10,996 bases of DNA from Caldifarciminota bacterium (lineage in GTDB: Bacteria > Hydrothermota > UBA3072 > WFRC01). Under the pieces are notes generated by a model, which saw only the letters and a list, made by a program, of their open reading frames with translations, ran no database searches and had not been told where the DNA came from. Location of the stretch: contig WFRC01000140.1 of the NCBI GenBank assembly GCA_015486685.1, positions 1 through 10,996 of the forward strand. Direction: 5' to 3'. A program made the translations under genes and the position numbers. This document shows positions 1 to 6,842 of the stretch, piece by piece; the first letter of the stretch is position 1, and each line of letters opens with the position of its first letter.

Positions 1-2855
1 ATCCTGTGCATTATATACCAGGGAAGAATAAATTGCTTATTTCAAGAGAAATGAAGGTGGAAGTAGAGTATGTCCCCAAAGTAAATGTTAATAAGAAATC
101 CTATGGGATTGAATATGCAATTATTACAGCAGATTCTCTTATAGGTGCATTTCAATCTTTTGCAGAGTGGAAAATGAGAAAGGGGATTGAAACAAAAATA
201 TTTGGATTGGATACTATACTGGCAAATTCTGAAGGAAAGGATACCCAGGAAAAAATCAGAAATTTTATCAAATCTCTGTTCAATTCAGGAAGCCTCAAAT
301 GGGTTTTGCTTGGGGGTGATACAGATATTATTCCATCTAGAAAATTGTTCGCAATGAAATCTGAAGCAGGATATATGAACGATGAAGACAGTATCCCCGC
401 TGATATATATTATGCAGATTTACAGGGAAATTATGATTTTGACGGAGATGGCATATATGGTGAAGTTGGAGATTCTATTGACCTCTATCCGGATGTTTAT
501 ATTGGAAGGGCACCTGTACACAATTCTATAGAGGCGGAGAATTTTGCAAATAAGATTATCAAATATGAAACAGCACCTGATACCGCCATTATAGATAGAT
601 ATCTATTTCTGGGAATGATACTCTGGAATGACCCGTATACAGATGCAGGCATTGGGAAGAATAGAATAGACAGCCTTTATGTGCCTGATAGGATTCAGGT
701 TGAAAAGTTATATCAATCTCTGGGAAATGAAACTCCTGCATCTGTGTATCAAGGAATAAACGAAGGATATAATATTACAAATCACGATGGACATGGCTGG
801 TATTCCGTCATTGGTGCTGGCACAGGTTATCTTGGCATTCAGGATATTGATACATTAAGAAATTCAGGTAAAGAGGGTATAATGTATTCCATTGGTTGCT
901 GGGTGGGCGCAATTGATTATGACGCAATTGCAGAACACTGGATAAATAATCCAGATGGAGGCGGTATAGCATTTATAGGTAATTCAAGATATGGCTGGGG
1001 TTCCCCGGGCAATCCTGGTTTTGGATATTCAGATAGGTTTGACGAGGAATTTTATCATAACCTGTTTTCAGACAAGGAAAATAATATAGGCATTGTGCTT
1101 TCAAATGCAAAGGCACATTTTGTGCCCTTTTCCAGAGAGGCGAATGTATATCGGTGGCATCAATACGAGATAAATCTGCTTGGTGACCCTGAAATGCCTG
1201 TATGGACAGAGAAGCCAAAGCACATCACTATTACATCAAAGGATACAATAAATGCATACAATCCCTTTGAGGTAGGTTTTTCAACACAAAATAATCCAAT
1301 AGAAAATCTGAATGTTTGCATTACCAGCCCATCGGTCACAATTTTATATAAAGGTAAAACAGATGAAACAGGGATAATTAAATATACATTACCTGATAGT
1401 TTTACAGAAGACAGTATCTGCATTGTAGGAACGGGTAAAAATTTTCTGCCTGCTGTGAAATGGATTCACATAAAACATACTCAGGAGCCTGGTATAATAG
1501 ATTTATCAAATTATGATTACGGGCGGGTTATACCAAAAAATCAGGATATAGGGTTAAACATAGAAATTACTACACCATATACCCTGCACAATGTAAAGAT
1601 TTCAATTACTTCACCCAACGACAGTATAAAATTTTTATATGTTAATCCTGTGAACATTGAGAGTATAATATCTGGCGATTCAACTATTCGTGGAATATTC
1701 AACCTGAGCGCTTCTGGAATTTACAATGGCGAAAAGATACCGGTGGATATATATCTATCCTCTGATGAGGTAAATTTGGATAAGGAATTTCTCTTTATAG
1801 GTGGCATACCCATCTTAAAAATGCAGACACAAAATTTTTTAACAACCCTCCCAAAAATTGTGATTGCTAAGATTTTCAATAAGGGATATTTTGAAGCACA
1901 AGGAATAAAAAGGTGGGTAAATCCATTTAAATGTGTCCGAAGTCCATACAAACAATTTGGCAATATCCTTCCTCAGGATTCTATTGTAGATACCATTAAT
2001 ATCATATCTGATACCGCAAATTTCCTTGATTATAGCCTGATGGGAAACAATTTTGAGAACAAAAATTTCCAGATTTTGCTTAACAGAGACAATGAATTAC
2101 TTTATGAAGATTGGGAATCAGAACAAATATGGGAACATACAGGCATAAAGGATTTATGGAGAATTACATCGCAAAAATCGCATTCTGGTATATTCTCTGT
2201 TTATTGCGGAACAAAGACAAATTATTATGAAAATGGAATGGATGCAAGAATTATCTCACCTAAAATATTTATTCAGGATAGTGCAACCCTATCATTCTAT
2301 CTGAACAGCACATTCCCAAATTATGGTGTAGATGGATTATATGTAGAAATCCAGCATAGTTCCAAAATTGATACGCTGGATTTCATTGGCTCTGGCGGGG
2401 CATTAAAGGATTTTTCCAACAATTGGGTAGACTATGCATATACCCTAAGGAATTATCAGGATACTGTCCAGCTCATCTTTGAATTTATTTCCGATAGCAC
2501 AGATACATCCGAAGGTGCTTATATTGATGATATAATGGTCAAAACCCCCGAAGTGAAGTGTAAAGAGGTTCCCGCATTTATGCCCCATAATTTCAATATA
2601 TCATTTATGAGGAATCCTATTACGAGCAAAGACTATATAGAAATTTCCACAGTTGAGCAGGGAAATTTAATTATGGAAATATTTGATGTGGCAGGTAGAT
2701 TAAGGGATAAAATAGAAATGAAAAATATACAATCCGGAACATATTTTTACAAATTTCCGTTTGCAATAAAGAAATCAGGATTGTATTTTATGATAGCAAA
2801 AATGGCTGGAAAAATAATAAGAAAGAAATTTATATTTTTGAAAGGTGGAGGTTAA
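1..2855 (+). CDS. C25-family (gingipain-like) cysteine peptidase with T9SS-type C-terminal sorting domain, 5' partial
   Basis: Secreted cysteine endopeptidase of the gingipain family, probably exported and anchored at the cell surface. The reading frame is open to the left edge, and its first visible residues (PVHYIPGKNKLLI, then VEVEY) look like the end of a C25 propeptide, so the GTG at 6 is not the real start and the signal peptide is outside the window. Numbering from that GTG, the catalytic domain covers about residues 35-400. It has the His motif NHDGHG (catalytic His near 263) and the Cys motif YSIGCWVG (Cys near 298), followed by GGGIAFIGNSRYGWG. Next come beta-rich Ig-like regions (about 405-690) and a jelly-roll/MAM-like adhesive domain (about 702-845, opening with DWES and closing with AYIDDIMV). 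The last 80 residues (NP, then IFDVAGRL, SGLYF, final K-rich strand) match a Por/type A sorting domain. pyrG starts one base after its stop. The family call is firm; the secretion route is inferred from the C-terminal domain alone. Confidence 0.9.
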   Translation, partial: PVHYIPGKNKLLISREMKVEVEYVPKVNVNKKSYGIEYAIITADSLIGAFQSFAEWKMRKGIETKIFGLDTILANSEGKDTQEKIRNFIKSLFNSGSLKWVLLGGDTDIIPSRKLFAMKSEAGYMNDEDSIPADIYYADLQGNYDFDGDGIYGEVGDSIDLYPDVYIGRAPVHNSIEAENFANKIIKYETAPDTAIIDRYLFLGMILWNDPYTDAGIGKNRIDSLYVPDRIQVEKLYQSLGNETPASVYQGINEGYNITNHDGHGWYSVIGAGTGYLGIQDIDTLRNSGKEGIMYSIGCWVGAIDYDAIAEHWINNPDGGGIAFIGNSRYGWGSPGNPGFGYSDRFDEEFYHNLFSDKENNIGIVLSNAKAHFVPFSREANVYRWHQYEINLLGDPEMPVWTEKPKHITITSKDTINAYNPFEVGFSTQNNPIENLNVCITSPSVTILYKGKTDETGIIKYTLPDSFTEDSICIVGTGKNFLPAVKWIHIKHTQEPGIIDLSNYDYGRVIPKNQDIGLNIEITTPYTLHNVKISITSPNDSIKFLYVNPVNIESIISGDSTIRGIFNLSASGIYNGEKIPVDIYLSSDEVNLDKEFLFIGGIPILKMQTQNFLTTLPKIVIAKIFNKGYFEAQGIKRWVNPFKCVRSPYKQFGNILPQDSIVDTINIISDTANFLDYSLMGNNFENKNFQILLNRDNELLYEDWESEQIWEHTGIKDLWRITSQKSHSGIFSVYCGTKTNYYENGMDARIISPKIFIQDSATLSFYLNSTFPNYGVDGLYVEIQHSSKIDTLDFIGSGGALKDFSNNWVDYAYTLRNYQDTVQLIFEFISDSTDTSEGAYIDDIMVKTPEVKCKEVPAFMPHNFNISFMRNPITSKDYIEISTVEQGNLIMEIFDVAGRLRDKIEMKNIQSGTYFYKFPFAIKKSGLYFMIAKMAGKIIRKKFIFLKGGG
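2847..2851 (+). promoter_or_regulatory. Shine-Dalgarno that fixes the pyrG start
   Basis: GGAGG lies five bases before the ATG at 2857 and overlaps the last codons of the peptidase gene. It decides for ATG 2857 over the in-frame GTG at 2845, which would begin upstream of the ribosome site and add four residues (MEVN) before the conserved MKQKFIFVAGG. Confidence 0.75.
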
Positions 2856-2856
2856 T

Positions 2857-4560
2857 ATGAAACAAAAATTTATCTTTGTTGCAGGTGGAGTAATGAGCGG
2901 TGTTGGAAAAGGGATTGCTACTGCATCCATAGGCAGAATCTTAAAGGAATACGGATACAAAACCACCGCAATAAAAGTAGACCCCTATATAAATTTTGAT
3001 GCAGGGACATTAAGACCCACAGAACATGGTGAAGTATGGGTTACAGAAGATGGAGGAGAAATAGACCAGGATTTAGGGAGTTACGAAAGATTCCTCGGGC
3101 AGGAACTTTCAAGGAGGAATAACATTACAACAGGACAGGTGTATTCCGCTATTATTGAAAGGGAAAGGAGTGGAAAATATGGAGGGAAGACCGTTCAATT
3201 CATACCCCATGTGCCTCAGGAGATTATATCCCGAATTAAAGAAGCAGGAAATGGCTATAACATTATTCTTACTGAGATAGGAGGCACTATTGGAGATTAT
3301 GAAAATATCCCATTCCTGTTTGCGGCAAAAAGCCTTGAAAGAGAACTTGGCAAAGAGAATGTTGTATATGTGCTTATTACATATCTTCCTGTTCCACACC
3401 ATATCAGTGAAATGAAAACAAAACCCACCCAGCAGGCGATAAAATCCCTATATCAATTGGGAATTTTCCCTGATTTTATTCTTTGCAGAGCGCATCAACC
3501 ACTTGACAATGTCAGGAAGAAAAAGATTGAAACATACGCAAACATTGAAACGGATTATGTGATTTCAGCGCCGGATGTGGATAATGTGTATGAGGTGCCG
3601 CTGAATTTTGAAAGGGAAAAATTGGGGAAAAAGATACTGGGAAAACTCCACTTAAATCCTTTGAAAAAACCTAAGTGGGAAGAGTGGAAAAAACTTGTAA
3701 AGAGCATAAATCATCCAAAAAAAGAAATAGATATTGCAATGATTGGGAAATATATAGACATCGGTGCATTTACCTTAAAAGATTCATATATATCTGTGAA
3801 TGAGGCATTGAGGCATGCAGGTGCGATGCTTAATATAGGTATTAACATACATTGGATAGATGCAAAAGAGATTGAGGAAAATGGAACAGAAATACTTAAA
3901 AATTTTAGAGGACTCGTAGTCCCGGGCGGATTTGGGCTATCAGGTGTAGAAGGTAAGATTACAGCAATAAAATATGCAAGGGAGAATAACATACCATATC
4001 TCGGTTTATGTTTTGGGATGCAGTTAGCAGTAGTTGAATTTGCAAGAAATGTATTGGGATTTAGTAATGCACATACCACAGAAGTAGACCCAAAAAATAG
4101 AAATCCCGTAATTGACCTTATGCCCTCTCAGAGGGAAGTATTGAAAGAAAGCAGATACGGAGCAACTATGAGATTGGGGGCATATAGTGCTATTCTTAGG
4201 AAAAATACTCTTGTTTATAGGTTATATAAAGAAAGTGGAAGGATTTCAAGCGATATGAAAAAGACAAAAGATATAAAAGAAAAATTCAGATTAGGGAAGG
4301 TTCGTAAGGGCGATGAATTTGTTTTCGAAAGACATAGACACAGATATGAAGTAAACCCGAAATTTATCTCTAAATTCGAAAAGAAGGGACTGATATTTTC
4401 GGGTATGCATCGGAGTATAGCAGGTGAAAAATTAATGGAGTTTATTGAGATTCCCGCACATAGATTTTTTGTTGCAACTCAGGCACATCCTGAATTCAAA
4501 TCCTCCTTATGTCATCCTTCGCCACTATTTTTGGGATTTGTAAGAGAAAGCGCAAAATAA
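2857..4560 (+). CDS. pyrG: CTP synthase (glutamine-hydrolysing)
   Basis: Cytoplasmic enzyme that aminates UTP to CTP using ATP and ammonia released from glutamine; last step of de novo pyrimidine nucleotide synthesis. The 567-residue protein is complete and close to the usual 530-560. The synthase domain (about 1-270) has the P-loop GGVMSGVGKG (10-19), DPYIN, HGEVWVTEDGGE with the Mg-binding Asp, EIGGTIGDYE, and KTKPTQ. The class I glutamine amidotransferase domain (about 290-560) has VPGGFG, the nucleophile Cys385 in GLCFGMQ, and His544-Pro-Glu546 near the end. Several motifs differ from the common bacterial form: TEHGEVWVTEDG in place of FQHGEVFVTDDG, and KPTQQ in place of KPTQH. They recall the divergent PyrG of archaea and candidate-phylum bacteria, from memory. 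The gene is packed between the peptidase (one base) and ecfT (one base), so all three are probably co-transcribed. Confidence 0.97.
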   Translation: MKQKFIFVAGGVMSGVGKGIATASIGRILKEYGYKTTAIKVDPYINFDAGTLRPTEHGEVWVTEDGGEIDQDLGSYERFLGQELSRRNNITTGQVYSAIIERERSGKYGGKTVQFIPHVPQEIISRIKEAGNGYNIILTEIGGTIGDYENIPFLFAAKSLERELGKENVVYVLITYLPVPHHISEMKTKPTQQAIKSLYQLGIFPDFILCRAHQPLDNVRKKKIETYANIETDYVISAPDVDNVYEVPLNFEREKLGKKILGKLHLNPLKKPKWEEWKKLVKSINHPKKEIDIAMIGKYIDIGAFTLKDSYISVNEALRHAGAMLNIGINIHWIDAKEIEENGTEILKNFRGLVVPGGFGLSGVEGKITAIKYARENNIPYLGLCFGMQLAVVEFARNVLGFSNAHTTEVDPKNRNPVIDLMPSQREVLKESRYGATMRLGAYSAILRKNTLVYRLYKESGRISSDMKKTKDIKEKFRLGKVRKGDEFVFERHRHRYEVNPKFISKFEKKGLIFSGMHRSIAGEKLMEFIEIPAHRFFVATQAHPEFKSSLCHPSPLFLGFVRESAK

Positions 4561-4561
4561 T

Positions 4562-5323
4562 ATGTTCCCATTTAATACCTTTATATATGGAAATTCTGTA
4601 ATTCACAGATTAGACCCCAGAACAAAGATGTTTTTTGCATTACTCTATGTCTCTGCTGTTCTTATAACAACCACATTCACGGGATACCTTTATCTATTTT
4701 TGATAATATTTATTCCTATATATATTGCAAGGATACCCCCTCAGAATTTCTGGAAGGGAGCCAAAGCATTTGTTCTCCTTTTTGCTTTAACCATCCTGTT
4801 CCATTTGTTTCTTACACCCGGCAAGGTTATTTTTTCATTTGGGCATTTAACTGCTACTTATGAGGGATTAAGGAATGGACTTATATTTACAATAAGACTA
4901 TTTTTAATGGTTATTTCTGCCTCTTTCTTTACATTTACATCTGCACCATTTGAAATTGCAAGCGGGATTGAGGCTATATTAAAACCATTTAAGCGATTTT
5001 CTATTGTATTTTCAGAAATACCTATGATGATTTCCATTGCACTTCGTTTTACCCCTACCCTCATCCAGGAAGGGCAGAGGATAATATTTGCGCAAAGGGC
5101 AAGGGGAGCACAGATAAAAAGGGGAAAACACCTAATCCCCATTATTTATCCCATAATATTTTCTGCCCTGAGGCGAGCAGACCAGCTGGCATTCGCCTTA
5201 AAATCACGAGGATATTCACCTGAAAGGGAAAGGTCAAAACTACATCCACTAAAGATAAAATCTACAGACATAATCTTTATAATCTATTCATTTTTCCCGC
5301 TTCTCATCGGGGTCAGTCATTAA
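4562..5323 (+). CDS. ecfT: Energy-coupling factor transporter transmembrane protein EcfT, C-terminal end altered by insertion
   Basis: Membrane scaffold subunit of an ECF-type ABC importer, linking two ATPases (EcfA, not in this window) to substrate-binding S components for vitamins or metal ions. The 253-residue protein has the family opening HRLDPRTK (15-22), several hydrophobic helices (about 24-56, 66-85, 106-127, 152-166) and the two cytoplasmic coupling motifs with Arg-Gly, AQRARGAQ (177-184) and ALKSRGYS (212-219). The start is one base after the pyrG stop, with no separate ribosome site, implying coupled translation. The last helix ends abruptly: the final GVSH and stop codon are encoded by the left terminal repeat of the downstream transposable element. 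A few native C-terminal residues have therefore probably been replaced. The coupling motifs are intact, so the protein may still work. Confidence 0.93.
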   Translation: MFPFNTFIYGNSVIHRLDPRTKMFFALLYVSAVLITTTFTGYLYLFLIIFIPIYIARIPPQNFWKGAKAFVLLFALTILFHLFLTPGKVIFSFGHLTATYEGLRNGLIFTIRLFLMVISASFFTFTSAPFEIASGIEAILKPFKRFSIVFSEIPMMISIALRFTPTLIQEGQRIIFAQRARGAQIKRGKHLIPIIYPIIFSALRRADQLAFALKSRGYSPERERSKLHPLKIKSTDIIFIIYSFFPLLIGVSH

Positions 5324-5336
5324 CAATTATCATTTT
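5309..5336 (+). repeat. Left terminal inverted repeat of the RAYT element
   Basis: Twenty-eight bases beginning GGGGTCAGTCATTA and ending CAATTATCATTTT. They pair with the inverted copies at 6291-6318 and 6807-6834 with one mismatch (A against T at the fifteenth base). The repeat overlaps the 3' end of ecfT and supplies its last three codons and TAA stop. Confidence 0.85.
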
Positions 5337-5340
5337 TTAG

Positions 5341-5369
5341 TTGCATTAATTTTTATTCGTTTTTATATT
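5341..5369 (+). promoter_or_regulatory. Sigma-70-like promoter of the transposase gene (leaderless)
   Basis: TTGCAT (5341-5346), a 17-base spacer, then TATATT (5364-5369). The expected transcription start falls at about 5375-5376, on the ATG of the transposase, and there is no Shine-Dalgarno before it. The promoter lies just inside the left terminal repeat, so the element carries its own. Confidence 0.55.
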
Positions 5370-5374
5370 GTGGT

Positions 5375-6289
5375 ATGGCAAGACCTTTAAGAATAGATTA
5401 CCCTGGTGCATTACATCATGTAATTGTGAAAGGTAATAATGGAATAAATATATATTACGATGATGCTGATAGAAGTAAGTTTCTGGATATTTTTCGTTCC
5501 CTTATAGAAAGGTATAAATTTAAGATTTACGCATATTGCCTTATGGATAATCACACGCACCTTCTTATTGAAACAGGTAATATTAGCCTTTCAAGGCTGA
5601 TGAGAGAATTTTTAACGGGTTATGTCCAATATTTTAACAGAAGATGGAACAGGAAAGGACATTTATTAGGAGATAGATATAAAAGTATCCTCGTTGATAA
5701 ATCTGCATATCTATTAACTTTACAAAGATATATCCATCTTAATCCCGTCAAGGCTAAAATGGTAGAACATCCCATAAATTATCGCTGGTCAAGTTATAAA
5801 GATTATATGGGTTTAGAAAGTAGTTTTGTAGAAGTTGACACTATTTTATCTTATTTTAATAATAGTAGAAAAGATTTTGAAAGATTTACAATAGAAGGGA
5901 TGAAGTTATCTTATGAGTTAAAGCCAAAAAAAGTTCAGAATTATATTGTCTATGGAGATGAAAATTTTGTAAAAAATGTCCTTCAAAAAGAGAAAAAAGA
6001 AAGAAGGAGTAAAAGGGTAAAAAACATAACTACTGAGGATGTGGAAACATTTTTAAAAGAGCGATACAAATTTGATATACATACAGTGAAAGCATGGAAC
6101 AGAAATAAACAAATTTCTATAGCGAGTATCTTATTACGAGAAAGGGTTCATCTTATATATCGCAAAATATCGGAAATACTCGGCATATCTCTCCTGACAG
6201 TGGTAAGACATTCAAAAGGATTTGGTGATACAGATAGAGAAAGTTTACTGGAAGATTTCGACAAATGGTTGACGGAAAGAAAAGAATAA
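5375..6289 (+). CDS. REP-associated tyrosine transposase (RAYT, Y1/HUH family)
   Basis: Single-strand DNA transposase related to IS200/IS605 TnpA; family members bind and nick hairpin-type repeats through a covalent tyrosine link. Family landmarks are the opening ARPLRIDYPGALHHV, the HUH pair His60 and His62 in MDNHTHLLIE, the ring of residues around GHLLGDRYKS (95-104), and the catalytic Tyr119 in QRYIHLNPVKA. At 304 residues it is much longer than the core domain (about 150). The extra C-terminal part, after about residue 190, is basic and holds a probable helix-turn-helix near 255-280 (RKISEILGISLLTVVRHSKGF), likely a second DNA-binding unit. The start ATG has no ribosome site and sits where transcription should begin. 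The last three codons and stop (RKE, TAA) lie inside the 49-base direct repeat. All catalytic residues are present, so the enzyme may be active. Confidence 0.93.
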   Translation: MARPLRIDYPGALHHVIVKGNNGINIYYDDADRSKFLDIFRSLIERYKFKIYAYCLMDNHTHLLIETGNISLSRLMREFLTGYVQYFNRRWNRKGHLLGDRYKSILVDKSAYLLTLQRYIHLNPVKAKMVEHPINYRWSSYKDYMGLESSFVEVDTILSYFNNSRKDFERFTIEGMKLSYELKPKKVQNYIVYGDENFVKNVLQKEKKERRSKRVKNITTEDVETFLKERYKFDIHTVKAWNRNKQISIASILLRERVHLIYRKISEILGISLLTVVRHSKGFGDTDRESLLEDFDKWLTERKE

Positions 6290-6326
6290 GAAAATGATAA
6301 TTGATAATGACTGACCCCAAAAGAAA
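6278..6326 (+). repeat. 49-bp direct repeat, copy 1 (includes right terminal repeat 6291-6318)
   Basis: Identical over 49 bases to 6794-6842. It begins with the last codons of the transposase (RKE stop), continues through the 28-base inverted terminal repeat ending in GACTGACCCC, and extends eight bases beyond (AAAAGAAA). It contains the ATG (6307) that opens the following orphan gene. Confidence 0.9.
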
Positions 6327-6789
6327 AATGGAAAAAGATAAAGCACTTCGTTTTTTGTCTAACAGCATTACAATATTCCTGTATGTAGTATTTAAGGGAG
6401 ATACAGATAACAAAGAAATAGAAGATAACTTTTCTGATATGATTGAATTTTTAGAGGGAGATACAGATAGTGGAATATACAAAAAAAATCTTGGAGGATA
6501 TAGTATAATTATAGAGAAAAATCCTTTATTCGCTGCTGTTGATTTCTCAAGGAAGAAGAGAGATGAAGAGCAGAATGGCAAGGCAAAAGGAGCAAATCTT
6601 GAAGCATTGTTCTATGGGGTCTACGCAGGTATCCCCGCAGAAAAGTCAAGGGCTTTGTTCAAGAAGGTAGATGAAGATGAAGCAAAGGGTAAAGCGCTAC
6701 TTACTTATGAAGATAAGGAAAAAAAGGTATCTTATTTCTATGGTAAGAAAACGGATATAAGAATTTTAAGGATAGAGGCATACCTTTAA
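6307..6789 (+). CDS. Hypothetical protein of 160 residues between duplicated element ends
   Basis: I do not recognise this protein. Possible starts are TTG 6301, ATG 6307 (MTDPKRKMEKDK) and ATG 6328 (MEKDKALRFL). None has a good ribosome site, and the first two lie inside the element's right end, so the native start may be 6328 or may have been lost. The product is charged and looks soluble: no signal peptide, and only one short hydrophobic patch near the N-terminus (SNSITIFLYVVF). Two GDTD motifs stand about 28 residues apart in the first half, around an acidic segment. A small alpha/beta-like centre (YSIIIEKNPLFAAVDFS) and a Lys/Glu-rich second half with FYGVYAGIPAEKSRALF follow. The open frame of 160 codons, with base composition like its neighbours, supports a real gene. 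Position between two copies of the right end suggests passenger DNA of the element, or a native operon gene caught between two insertions. Confidence 0.6.
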   Translation: MTDPKRKMEKDKALRFLSNSITIFLYVVFKGDTDNKEIEDNFSDMIEFLEGDTDSGIYKKNLGGYSIIIEKNPLFAAVDFSRKKRDEEQNGKAKGANLEALFYGVYAGIPAEKSRALFKKVDEDEAKGKALLTYEDKEKKVSYFYGKKTDIRILRIEAYL

Positions 6790-6793
6790 ACAG

Positions 6794-6842
6794 AGAAAAG
6801 AATAAGAAAATGATAATTGATAATGACTGACCCCAAAAGAAA
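6794..6842 (+). repeat. 49-bp direct repeat, copy 2 (includes right terminal repeat 6807-6834)
   Basis: Perfect copy of 6278-6326, starting five bases after the orphan gene's stop. It still carries the remnant of the transposase 3' end (AGAAAAGAATAAG), although no transposase precedes it, which marks it as a copied element end and not a site recognised by chance. It supplies the ATG (6823) and first residues (MTDPKR) of truA. Confidence 0.9.

Larger units (their letters stand above)
5309..6834 (+). mobile_element. RAYT-type transposable element with inverted ends and a duplicated right end
   Basis: The element runs from the left end at 5309 to the right end at 6318, with a second right end at 6834. 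Between the first pair of ends lies the Y1 transposase gene; between the two right ends lies a small orphan gene. The left end begins GGGGTCAGTCATTA and matches the reverse complement of each right end at 27 of 28 positions. No obvious target-site duplication is seen outside the ends, as expected of HUH transposases. The flanking genes are ecfT and truA, often adjacent in other bacteria, which argues that this block was inserted. The boundary beyond 6318 is uncertain: the basic element may be 5309-6318 only, with 6319-6834 a later duplication, capture or separate event. Confidence 0.7.

Noticed and set aside
6..8. GTG at 6 as start of the peptidase
   Set aside because: The frame is open through the window edge and the residues at the edge already match the family's propeptide end, so the gene continues upstream.
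3711..4079. 122-codon - strand frame inside pyrG
   Set aside because: Antisense shadow of a strongly conserved gene; no domain.
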